From Acanthamoeba sp. SK_2022b (taxonomy: Eukaryota; Discosea; Longamoebia; Acanthamoebidae), in contig JANDJZ010001150.1 in NCBI GenBank assembly GCA_027943245.1, forward strand, positions 1 to 18,137: a stretch of DNA of 18,137 nt, in the 5' to 3' direction. Below are positions 7,824 through 17,186 of this stretch, one piece after another; within the stretch, counting starts at the first letter, position 1; each line of letters opens with the position of its first letter. Below the pieces are notes generated by a model. That model made no database searches, had not been told where the DNA came from, and worked only from the letters and a program-made list of their open reading frames with translations. The position numbers and the translations under genes are program-made.

Positions 7824-8674
7824 TCATTGGAAGAGAGAGGCGAGGAGGGAGAGCCAGAGCGGCAGGGCGAGAGTGGACGCAGGGCTCTCGGAAGGCGGCT
7901 GGATACGCTTGGCGCCCAGCGACTCACCACCGTAGACGTCACCCACCGCGAACAGGTAGGTCATGCGGCCGCCGGGCAGCATCAGCGGCGGCATGGACAG
8001 CAGTGTGGTGCTCTCGTTTCTCAACGCGTACCGCCGTGGGATATCCACTGCGAACTCTCCCTGTGGCATGTTTATTTTCTATATTAATACGTATCAAATA
8101 GGTAATTCCGTTTAAATTGAAAAGAAGAAAGCGGTGGCTGAGCAGGTACCGAAATCACCACGCCCGCGGGGTAGGTGACGTTGGTGGCCCGGACAGTATC
8201 CACGCCCTCTACCATGTCGAGGGCGGACGAGCCCGGAGCCAGGTTGAACAGGGCGACGCGGGCCATTAGCTCCGAGCTCACGTACACCGAGTCGAAAGTG
8301 ATCAAGGACACGTCGTAGGGGAACACAGTGGTGTTGGAGGGGGAGCCCACGAGGGCGCCCACGTAGTGCTTCCCGTCGTTCAGTCGGACCACCTTGGAGA
8401 CGATTCTGGACCCAGCGTCGCCCGTGGCCTTGTCCACCAGGAACACCTCGACCGTCACCAGCCCCGACGGCACGGCGATGTAGCCAGCTCCTGAGCCGTA
8501 GGCGAGGTTGGACACGACGCGGGTGCCGTTGATGTTGAAGTGGATGTTGTTGGTCGTGTTGAGGGAGCGTGCATGGTAGTTGGACGCGGCGTGGACGATG
8601 AAAAGGTGCGTCGTGGCGTGGGCGGCCAGCGGCGTGAGAAGCAGAAGCACGAAGGCGAGCAGCAAGCGCGTCAT
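7824..8674 (-). CDS. GPI-anchored DUF4397 protein, 2 exons
   Basis: Exons 8674-8150 and 8060-7824 (intron 8149-8061, GTACCT...CACAG, phase 0) encode 253 residues. ATG 8674 is chosen over an in-frame ATG at 8737 because it places a classic signal peptide first (MTRLLLAFVLLLLTPLAAHA). The mature part starts TTHLFIVHAAS and matches the DUF4397 pattern: a VVHA-like first strand, HFNINGTRVVSNLAYGSGAGY at about 45-65, then a Val-rich segment (GLVTVEVFLVD). A second similar half begins near ARVALFNLAPGSSALDMV at 138-155. Five N-glycosylation sequons are visible (N39, N49, N114, N165, N190). The C-terminus SPASTLALPLWLSLLASLFQ is a short hydrophobic tail with no cytoplasmic residues, typical of a GPI-attachment signal with small residues just before it. 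It probably sits at the outer cell surface; its ligand is unknown. Confidence 0.87.
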
Positions 8675-9048
8675 ATCCGGTGTGTTGTGCGGAGAACTAA
8701 CTGCCGAAAGCACTTGTGCGTAAGAAAAAGATGCCAAAGGCCAGGTAACTCAGCGAGCATCGGCTCGCTCAGCAACCATCAGAAACTAGGGAACTGCAAC
8801 TCCGGACAAACAAGGCCAATTAAGCGAGGGACTTAGACCCCCTTCTCTTGGCACCGAGCAGTAGACCTGGCAAATGCTGATCAGAGCGGAGCACAGAGCT
8901 CGCTGGTCACAGGACGCCAGGTACTTGGTGCGTAATACAAGCTACACGTTTTCCTATTTGCCCTCAATTTGCGCGCTGGGAAAAAAGGGGCCACCCTTCC
9001 CCAGCACAACAACAAGGTTCAGGATCGACCAAGACTCCAGCTTGGAGC
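8675..9048. promoter_or_regulatory. 374-bp divergent intergenic region
   Basis: This separates the starts of the DUF4397 gene (-) and the second RasGEF gene (+). It is likely to hold both promoters and 5' UTRs. No TATA box or known element is evident; an A-rich patch (GGGAAAAAAGGGG) lies near 8980-8990. Confidence 0.45.
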
Positions 9049-11469
9049 ATGGAGCCCAAGATTGAAGCAAGCTCTACGAGCTTGGCCGTCGTGATACCTA
9101 CGCGCTCAATCACCTCGCCTCTCCGTCCGCAGTCTCCTCACACACAATTCATATCCTCATCCGCCCCATCCCCATCACTTTCGTCATACCATGGTGGCGG
9201 ACTAGGTCCCTTGCTGCGGAAAGGATTGCGCGCAGATTCCTCCTCTACCTCGAGGGGCTCACCAGCGCTTCCACCTGACGCCGTGGACGGAGGGAGGAAG
9301 CGAAGCACCACAGCCCTGGTGGTCCTTAAGAAGACGGCGCAGCTCAATACCTTCGCCGACGTAGTGGTGCCCAGGCGCAGGGCCAACTCTGAGCCCTACC
9401 TTGCCTCGTGGGACTTCTCGGCCAGACACACCTACATGAAGGTTCAGCTCGAGGAGAACGAGGCACCATCAGCAGAACACGGTGGCGAGGTTGAGGTGGA
9501 CGAGGCAGTCGAAGATGACCTCCTCGCCACCATGGATAAAGAAGAAGCCAGCCGCGAAAGAAGCGAAGGTAGGCTTGAGGCGGCGACGTTGGACGACGCG
9601 GCCAAGTTCTACGCCAGGTTCGAGAGGCCGCCTGAGGATGTCAAGCTGGCCACGGTGGAGGGGCGCCATGTGGTTGTCTCCGGTACCTTCGAGGGCCTCT
9701 TGGCGGCGCTGCTCGGTGATGCGGGCGATGATTGCTTTGTGGAGTCCTTCCTGGCCACCTACCGCTACTACACGGACGGCATCAGCTTGATGAAACGATT
9801 ACAGACCTTGTACGCTTTTCTTTTGATTCAACGCCTGTCCGCACAAGGAGGGATATGTAGTTGACTACGATTCATACTGGCAGCTACAATGGAATTCAAC
9901 TCCCTAGCAACACCTCGGGCACGGAGATGTTCAGGCACCTCAGGGCCAAGCAGGCAGTATTACGACAAAAGTACAGTCGACCGTTCCTGGTGTGGTTGGC
10001 TAAAATGTTTAACATCTCCCAACCCGCCAACACAGGGTCATTAAGGTGGTTATGGTGTGGGTTGGCTTGTTCTTTTCTGATTTTATGGAAGACGAACTGC
10101 TCCTAGCGGAGCTGGAGAGGTTCGAGAACCTGGTTGTCGGTGTTGCTGGCAAGTCTCCCAGTTGGCGCATGCTTTGCATTGAAAGGGTACGGACGGGTCG
10201 CCAATGAGTAGTAGTGGCTTCTCCACCAATCGTCGTAATTCATATCCTTCCTCATCGTCAGGCCAAAGCGCAACACCGAGTTGACCAAAGGACTCACAAG
10301 CCGACGGTCTTCTCCGATGCTCCCAAGTCGCTGGTCCCTCTTCAAGAGTTCCCATCATTCCTCGACATCTCTCCTATCGAGGTTCGTAACCACTTCAGAT
10401 GCCAGAACAACGGGTTGTCTACTCATCTCGCACTTGAGCAGATGGCGAGGCAGTTAACACGCCTGGAGTGGATGTACTTCTCGGCTATTCCGAATCACGA
10501 GTTCTACAATAAGGCGTGGAGCTCTCCCGAGAGAAACAGTGCACCTTTCATCCGTAGCTACATCGACCGATTCAACCAGGTTCGCATTTGTTGGCGCTGC
10601 GCGCAGGGAGCCTAGCTAACTAACAGATCACACTGCAGACGTGCTACTGGGTGGCCACGGAGATCGTTTTGACGCCCAACCCCAAGCAACGATCAGTTGT
10701 GATCGAGCGATTCATCGATCTTGCCGACCAGTGCATGAAGCTGGCCAACTTCAACTCGGTCATGGCCATTCATCTGGCGCTCAACCTTGCCGCCGTTTCA
10801 AGGCTCAAGGCATCGTGGAAGAGCGTGAGCACCAAACACTTGCATAGACTTAACGAGATCGGTGCGGTCTTTTTCTCCTCTTGCTCTGTCCGCCTCATCT
10901 CTCTGACAAGTTAGGATTGCCGTGTAACAGCGAGCATTACGGACCCCAGCTACAACTACGCCAACTACCGAAGATTGTTGGCAGCGACCAAGCCACCGAT
11001 GATTCCATTCCAGGCGCTTCACCTCAAGGAGCTCACCTTCATCGAGGAGAACGTTGACCGGCTGCAAGACCCGGACATGATCAATTTTGAGAAGATGTCC
11101 CTACTGGCCAAGGTGACAGTCAACATCGCCCACCTACAAAAGGCTACCTACAAGCTTAACGAGGTCGAGGTGGTCATGCGCTACCTCAAGCGACCACCCA
11201 TCGTGCTGGGCGAGAAGGAGCTCTCCCTGCGCTCGCGCCGGTGCGAGCCCTCGCTGGAACACGGGAGCGCCACACTCACTACCCTTGACCGTCCCAAGCG
11301 GCCCTCAAGCGTTATCCTCTCTGGCGGCCTCTCCGTAGCCGGTTCCAGGAAGCCATCGAGCAGGCTCAGCCAGCACCTTACCAGAGGCCTCAACGCCATG
11401 CGATTCTCCTTCAAGAACCTCAAGGAGGACACTTTCGCCGATCCTGCTGGAGGAACTCCTCCTATATAA
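9049..11469 (+). CDS. RasGEF protein (REM + CDC25 domains), 7 exons
   Basis: Predicted 655-aa Ras-family exchange factor. Exons: 9049-9809, 9884-9970, 10036-10132, 10262-10381, 10439-10579, 10639-10861, 10931-11469; phases agree throughout. Residues 1-195 are Ser/Pro-rich and probably disordered, with RRRANSEP (109-116), which fits a 14-3-3 or basophilic-kinase site at S114. A REM domain follows at about 199-320 (TFEGLLAALLG, CFVESFLATYRYYTDG, later VIKVVMVWVG and a FSDFMEDELL end). The CDC25 domain starts SFLDISPIE-QMARQLTRLEW at about 346-365 and continues PFIRSYIDRFNQ, CYWVATEIVLTPNPKQR, KLANFNSVMAIHLALNL, SRLKASWKSVS, SYNYANYRRLL, IPFQALHLKELTFIEE and INFEKMS, all close to the RasGEF consensus, so it is probably active. 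The C-terminal 80 residues are basic and Ser-rich. The intron 3 donor could be three bases later (10136). Exon 2 is the least certain. Confidence 0.88.
10382..10438 (+). other. 57-nt in-frame, stop-free intron
   Basis: The interval has a GTTCGT donor and a TTGAG acceptor. It is exactly 19 codons and contains no stop, so retention would insert 19 residues (VRNHF...LALE) into the start of the CDC25 domain. Splicing gives LDISPIEQMARQLT, which matches the family consensus; retention does not. Confidence 0.6.
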
Positions 11470-11516
11470 CGAGATATCGTTGATGTAAAAGAACAAGGAG
11501 TGGAGAACAGATGTGT

Positions 11517-12090
11517 TCAAGCGCGGCATTCCCGGATCCCGGTAGCTTCCAAACGCTCGCGGTGCAGAATGGCATGGCGGAGTTCGCGATCGCGCAACAG
11601 GCTGGCTCGCAGCTTCTTGAGCTCGTCGATCTTGTTCTGCCTCTCTTCTGGCGTTCGCACCAGTGACGGTCCCATCAGAAGAGGCCTAGGGCCACGGTAG
11701 GGTCAGTGCGCAAGCCTCCCGCCGAAGGTTGGCAATCGTGGATGGAAGGAGCAGTCACCTTTTCACTGGAGGCGCTCGCGGTGCTCGTTCAACTGGAGGT
11801 CGGGCAGCCAACTTGAACAGCGCCGCAGTGAACAGGTCGGGGCTCAGCTTTCGCTTTGGCACTTGACTGGTTAAAGCGTCGGCTCCACACGAAGCCTTGC
11901 TATCCTGGGACGGCACACTAGACTCATACTCCAGGGTCGTTGCCTCGTCCCACAGGCAAGTGGCTTCATCCTCCTCTTGTAGATCAGCAATGGTATCCAC
12001 AAGCAAACCGTGTCCCAGCATTGCATATGTGAGCAAAGAAAGAAGCGCAAGCCATAAAAGAGCGTGGGAAGTCGAAGAGCCGTGGCACAT
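11517..12090 (-). CDS. small protein with N-terminal hydrophobic segment, 2 exons
   Basis: Exons 12090-11759 and 11685-11517, joined by an intron with donor AG|GTGACT and acceptor CCCTAG, encode 166 residues. The N-terminus has a hydrophobic segment at about 10-30 (HALLWLALLSLLTYAML), either a signal peptide or a membrane anchor. An acidic region follows (LQEEDEATCLWDEATTLEYE), then a Pro/Arg-rich linker (AARPPVERAPRAPPVKR), and exon 2 encodes a highly charged helix (EERQNKIDELKKLRASLLR) ending GIRECRA. I do not recognise the family. It resembles small single-pass organelle or endomembrane proteins, but this is only shape. An in-frame ATG at 12225 would add 45 residues with a second hydrophobic stretch but would run into exon 1 of the Nudix gene, so 12090 is preferred. 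Its stop lies 47 bp from the stop of the convergent RasGEF gene. Confidence 0.65.
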
Positions 12091-12197
12091 GCTGAAGGCA
12101 GGGTCACCTTCGTTCTGCTTGCCCAGAAGCCGCCACCAAAAAAGGAAATGGCAAAGGAAAAAAAGAAATACCATTTCTTGTTCTATCAAGCCTGCAG
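12091..12197. promoter_or_regulatory. 107-bp bidirectional promoter region
   Basis: Only 107 bp separate the proposed starts of the small minus-strand gene (12090) and the Nudix gene (12198). The interval is A-rich on the + strand (AAAAAAGGAAATGGC, GGAAAAAAAGAAATACC). No TATA box is evident. Confidence 0.45.
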
Positions 12198-13392
12198 ATG
12201 GACAACACGCAACAGGACAAAGCACCCAAGGTCCACTCGTGGAAGGAGGTACTGTATTAAGTCCTGCAACAAGTTTCTTTCTCAGGTGATTATTTATAAA
12301 TAATTATTGTCCTTAGGTACACCGGGAGAAATGGTTGGGGCTGAGCCAGATCAGTTGGGAGGACCACAAGGGCCGGCATCGCGTGTGGGAGGCCGTCACG
12401 CGCACTACCAAGCAAAAGGGAACGGTCGATGGTGCACCACCCTCCCGCTTCCTCTTCGCTCTTTGCTCTTGCGCTTACCCGTTTTTGTACTGTTGCCACG
12501 GGTTGCATGGCCATGCTACAGCTGTGGACATCATTGCGATTGTGAGGAAGGCCGGCGAAGAGGATCGCATCGTCATCATCTCCCAGTTCAGACCACCCAC
12601 GGAGAAGATCTGCCTCGAGATACCGTCCGGTACATTAACGTCTGCACTCATCGTTCAATGCTTGTCCACACTTGCTGTGCTGCTCACATGTGTGACTGTA
12701 TAGGCCTCGTCGATGCGGGCGAAACGGCCGAGCAAGCAGCACTACGTGAGCTCAAGGAGGAGACCGGCTACATCGGTACTCTCTCTCTCTCTCTCTTGCC
12801 CAGACCGGTGGTCTACAAACTTCCCAACAATATGTTAATGTATTTTGGGGGGGGGGCTGGGGAACTGCGCAGGCACTGTTGTGGGAGTCAGCCCGGACAC
12901 CTGCTACGAGCCGGGACTCACCAGCGCCACGTGTGCGGTAGTCCAAGTCTTGGTGCGCCTCGCCACACGCTCCAAATTAGAGCCTAGGCTAATGTACATG
13001 CAACAACGCAACACGCACCAGATCGATGGCAATCTCGATGCGAACGTTCATCCCTCGCCAGGTACGGTTGACTCCCTCCCGAAGCAAAGAGTCGGGCACT
13101 TGGTTGATTGCGAGCGTGTCTGACAAACACACAGAGATGGAGGAGGGTGAGTGCATCGAGACGAGGCTGGTCCCTCTCAGCCAGCTGCTCGCCACGCTCA
13201 ATCGTACGAAGTTTCCACATCGCCGTGCCCACACGCAGCGTCCTTACCGGTGAGGTGCGGTGTGTGGCGTGCATGTCAATTCTCTCATCACCAGGCCTAA
13301 TGAAAGAGGAAGGCATGACGGTCGACGCCAAAGTGTGGACGCTCGCCTACGGCCTCAATTTTGCCGCAGCCTTCCCTTCACCCGGCCCGTGA
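12198..13392 (+). CDS. NUDT5-like Nudix ADP-sugar pyrophosphatase, 8 exons
   Basis: Predicted 210-aa cytosolic Nudix hydrolase, probably splitting ADP-ribose or related ADP-sugars into AMP and sugar phosphate. Exons: 12198-12248, 12317-12431, 12522-12629, 12704-12775, 12873-12952, 13022-13061, 13135-13203, 13295-13392; all phases agree. The Nudix box is complete: G92-x5-E98-x7-R106-E107-L-K-E110-E111-T-G113-Y114, which supplies the Mg2+-binding glutamates. The N-terminal part (WEAVTRTTKQKGTVD) and IISQFRPPTEKICLEIPSG before the box, plus YEPGLTS, EMEEGECIETRLVPL and GMTVDAKVWTLAYGL after it, follow the layout of human NUDT5 (219 aa; family knowledge), which acts as a dimer. Length is close to that protein. 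Most introns start GTAC and are under 100 nt. Intron 4 carries a CT run and a G10 tract. ATG 12198 is the first in frame and gives MDNTQQDKAPKVHSWKE. Confidence 0.93.
12289..12304. other. 16-bp perfect AT palindrome in intron 1
   Basis: ATTATTTATAAATAAT reads the same on both strands and sits near the 3' end of intron 1 of the Nudix gene, just before the acceptor CCTTAG. It may simply reflect AT-rich intron sequence; it also contains TTTATAAA. Confidence 0.6.
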
Positions 13393-13862
13393 AGATGTCA
13401 TAACTCCTCTCGTTTGTACGGTTATATCACTCCCCTTTGCCTTTCCTTTTGGAGCCTAATTAGCCCACACAGCCACCAATGAAAAACGGTCCCGTGACGT
13501 TGCTTGACTACTCGGGCCGGGCCAGTTGCGCTTTAGTCGGCCTTAGTATGGATTTCTTAGCGTTCACTATGATGGTTGACTTCACCAGTGTAACGGTTGT
13601 AGCCTGCCTACCGGTTCAACGCGGACGATTGCGTCTTGCGGAAGGAGAAAGTTGCAGCTGTCGCTTGACAACCAACGCGACGAGATCCCGCATCTCCGTT
13701 GGAGAGAAAAGAGCGTTTACCTATAAACCACAGCCGAAGACAGAACAGTCACTCCTTCCTGCACACGCTCACCACTAAACACATCAGCCTCTCTAGCTTC
13801 AGCGCCACACACAGGCAAAGACGAACACGAAATTAGCTTGAGCGGTACCGACGCTCCAAGAG
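13393..13862. other. 470-bp intergenic region
   Basis: Presumed 3' UTR of the Nudix gene followed by the promoter and 5' UTR of the 13863 gene. A 99-codon ORF at 13479-13778 lacks codon bias and recognisable motifs and is not called. Nothing else is identified. Confidence 0.5.
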
Positions 13863-14291
13863 ATGGCAGCCAGAAGACACAAGAAGCTTCAGCAGGTGAA
13901 TGATATGATGGTGGCGAAGAAGCAACAGGAGGTGTGGCTGCTCCAGAGTCACGTGGCCGCTGAACTGCTTTCGGGACTCACGGACGAGGACGTCTTGGAA
14001 GCACAGACCCTACTCGCGTTCGTACACCAGAATCGGCTACTCGAGACCGGCAAGGATGAGCTCGACGCCCGGGTCCAGCTTCACCTCCACAATAAGAGCA
14101 AGCACAGGTCAAGCTTCATCGCCATCGAGGGGAGGAACAACATTCGGGAGCATTGCGGGGACGCCAAGAGCAAGGCGAAGCCCACGAGAACAGAGGAGCA
14201 GATCGCGAGGGAGAAGCGCACACGACAACTTGAAGCCCTCCGTAGATGGAAGCGCAAGGCTGGATCCCTGATCCCTTGTCTAGATGAGTAA
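13863..14291 (+). CDS. basic 142-aa orphan protein
   Basis: Single-exon ORF from ATG 13863 (AAGAGATGG context) to TAA. The N-terminus is basic (MAARRHKKLQQVN) and leads into an amphipathic helix-rich part (KKQQEVWLLQSHVAAELL, then LTDEDVLEAQTLLAFV). The second half is strongly basic (EEQIAREKRTRQLEALRRWKRK, given here in parts: EEQIAREKR and RRWKRK near the end). Overall it looks like a small, mostly helical, positively charged soluble protein that could bind RNA, DNA or another protein. I do not recognise a family. Codon use is G/C-ending like the neighbours. It lies 329 bp upstream of the ATG11 start in the same direction, with no sign of co-transcription. Confidence 0.65.
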   Translation: MAARRHKKLQQVNDMMVAKKQQEVWLLQSHVAAELLSGLTDEDVLEAQTLLAFVHQNRLLETGKDELDARVQLHLHNKSKHRSSFIAIEGRNNIREHCGDAKSKAKPTRTEEQIAREKRTRQLEALRRWKRKAGSLIPCLDE

Positions 14292-14619
14292 AGAGGTTGA
14301 GAATAGGCTCCAACAGGCTCACCGTGCCTCAGGCGAGGTTGGGAGTGGGTGAGTGGGGGTTCAGGACATTTCGACGAAAGTGAAAGTGAACAAGGAAAAG
14401 AAGAGGAAAAGAAAATGGATGCCAGCAGACGTGGGCTCGTTCTGCTGAAAAGATAACAACTGTTGGAGGCGACGTACCGCCCACGCCCGCTTTATCTGGA
14501 AATCGGTGAAGATTGCAGTTTGATCTGCACGCTACTAGTTTCGCTAGATTCAATCAATCCGTTTGGTTAAGGGAAAAGGGAGCAAGAACCTCACCTTTTC
14601 CCTTTCGGCTCTGCACGAG
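14292..14619. other. 328-bp region upstream of the ATG11-like gene
   Basis: Presumed 3' UTR of the orphan gene and promoter of the ATG11-like gene. It contains purine-rich stretches (GAAAGTGAAAGTGAACAAGG) and no credible ORF. The only long reverse ORF (14329-14553) lacks coding character. Confidence 0.5.
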
Positions 14620-16847
14620 ATGAAAGTTTACAGGTACGGTGGCCTTTATGTATCTGCCACATGTTGGCCCAAGCTCTTCCTTTTCATCCATCATACCTTG
14701 ATGCTCGCCTATCTGTGCTCATCTTAATCGGGCGTTGTTTGTCCCCCATCTGTGTTCCACATCCGTGCTCCCTTCCCTTTTATTTGCACGTGGCCGTGTA
14801 GAGCGGATACAGGCGAGGCCTATGACGTAGGCAGTTCTCCCAACTCGACGTACGTCCACCGGTGGCCTTGCGTTTTTGTTTTTTTTTTTTTTTTTTTTGT
14901 TTTGTTTTTGTTTTTGTTTTTGTTTTTGTTTATTTTTGTTTATTTTTATTCAATTATTTGTGGCTCTACGTTACTCATGGGTGGACGATCGTTGGGTGAC
15001 TGCAGCGTGTCGTCTGTGAAGAACGAGTTGGCGAGTCTGGCGGGAGTTGAGACGGCCGACCAGCTCCTGCTCTTTGACAAGTACAGGCTTGACGACGCTC
15101 GCACGCTTGCCTCCTACAACCTACCCGGCGTACTACTTCCACCTACGCATACACACAAACACAAACACATGTCTGTCTTCCTCTACTCATACATCGAGTT
15201 CGTCACAGGATGAGAAGCTGGTGTTCCTCTTCAATCGGAAGCATCTCCACCCGGGATCGCCGCCGCCCAAAGAGACCGGTACCGCCATCCAGCACACAGA
15301 TGACCACCACCCCCGTGGCCGCAACCCTCACACGTGCTGTCCTTGTTGCCTGTTGCGTCTTTCTCTTGCCCTTGTTGCGCGTGGGCAGTGCTCGGGCCCA
15401 TAGAGACTCGCGTGCCGCCCGAAGCGCCGGCGCCCTCCGCCACGGGTCTCATGGGCACGCTCCTCCAATACCAACACCAGTTCCTCGGCCACCTCAACTT
15501 TGCCAAGGTGCTCCATGGGCCCATCGGACGGCTTGCGCGCTCCCTGGTTTCTTTAACGCCCACCCGCGTCTGCGTGCATCCTCCTCTGTGACAGGCCGTC
15601 CTCGTCGCTGTCGACTCGCGAATTGCCCTGTCGAGGCACTGCTGTGCTGAGCAGGACGTGCAACTCAAGGTTTGCCATTCCAGTTTCGCTTTTTTATTAT
15701 TATTATTATTATTAAAAAAATTAATATCAATTTATTAATTTATTGATATTATCGGTGTTCATCATGCTCGCCTTTGTCGTTTGGGGGCGGCGGTGCAGGC
15801 GCTGGACGCGGCAGTCGCGTACCTGAACGAGCTCTTCAGGCCGATGCTCCGCAACTTCGAAGCCTTCCAGGAGTACTACCTGCGACAAAAGAACAAACAC
15901 GAGAACCTCCTCGAATCATTCGAGACCGATCTCGCTCGGGTACATCATCATTATTCTTATTCTTTTTTATTTATTTATTTTAATTATCTCATACTTTTTA
16001 ATGTATATTAATTAACTCGCACGCGTGTAGTTGCGAGACGTGACGCTGCATCCGGCGCTGCGCAACGGAGACGCGCAGACGCTCATGGACATCATGCCCG
16101 TGGCCCGTCTGCGCAGTTGGGTCGAGCAATGCCAAAAGGAAAACGGTAATACCCACGTTTGTCCTCGCCCAATTACAGCGCGAGGTTGTAGAGGCGCTGA
16201 ACTAACGGATAACCAACGACAACCACCAATTAACCAACCAACCAACCAACCAACCAACCAACCAACCAACCAACCAACCATAGAGCAATTGAGCCTTAGG
16301 ATGACCGAGGTCGAGCATCAGATCACGGGCATGCAGAGGCAGATCGAGTCGCTCGCCAATCGGCTCGACGTCAAGTAAGTGTGGTTTGGTCGCAGTGCTG
16401 CTGGCCGGCAAAGCGAGAACTCACCTCTCCACCTCTTCTCTCTCTCTCTCTCTCTGGTCCTCCTCCTCCCCCACTCCTCTCTTCGCGGCAGCCTCGATGG
16501 GCTCAAGGAGGGGCTCAAGAGCACGGGGCCCATGCGGCAGGAGGTGGCCTCGACCAAGGCCTCCTTCTCCAAGGACTACAAGAGCGTGACCGCCAAGATC
16601 GAAGATCTGCACCGCGGCAAGGGCGAGGGCTCCTGGGAGGTCTGCGACGGCTTCGACAGCATGAAGACCGTACCGCTCCCCTCTCCCCCCCGTGTCCAAT
16701 TTATGTCGACGTTGGCCGCCCCGAGCGAGCTCCTCACGCGTGGGGGGGGGGTACGTGGCAGGTCCACATCAAACAGCTGGACCGGCTCACGAAGATCGAC
16801 TCGGCCAGCGTGAAGGTGATGAGCGCCTGCGCCGAATCCAAGGTGCG

Positions 16848-16921
<74 letters not shown>

Positions 16922-17133
16922 GAGTGTTCTCTCTCTCTCTCTCTCTCACGATTGACATGAGCACCTCTGAACGGCGTGCGCGCAGACGAAACTGTCAGCC
17001 GCCGTACACGTCCGAACGCAACACGTGGCCGTCTTGGAGACGCGCGTGCGGGCCGTCCTGGACAAGTTTCTCATCCTGCGCGAGGCCCTCACCCGACAAC
17101 AGCAGGTGCGCGCTCCCCGCTCCGTCATGGCTG

Positions 17134-17186
<53 letters not shown>

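Noticed and set aside
12091..12225. N-terminal extension of the small minus-strand protein to ATG 12225
   Set aside because: It would overlap the first exon of the Nudix gene on the other strand and occupy the whole promoter gap; the ATG at 12090 gives a normal signal-like N-terminus.
13479..13778. 99-codon + strand ORF between the Nudix and orphan genes
   Set aside because: Third positions are not G/C-biased as in real exons here, no domain or signal is visible, and it lies where UTRs are expected.
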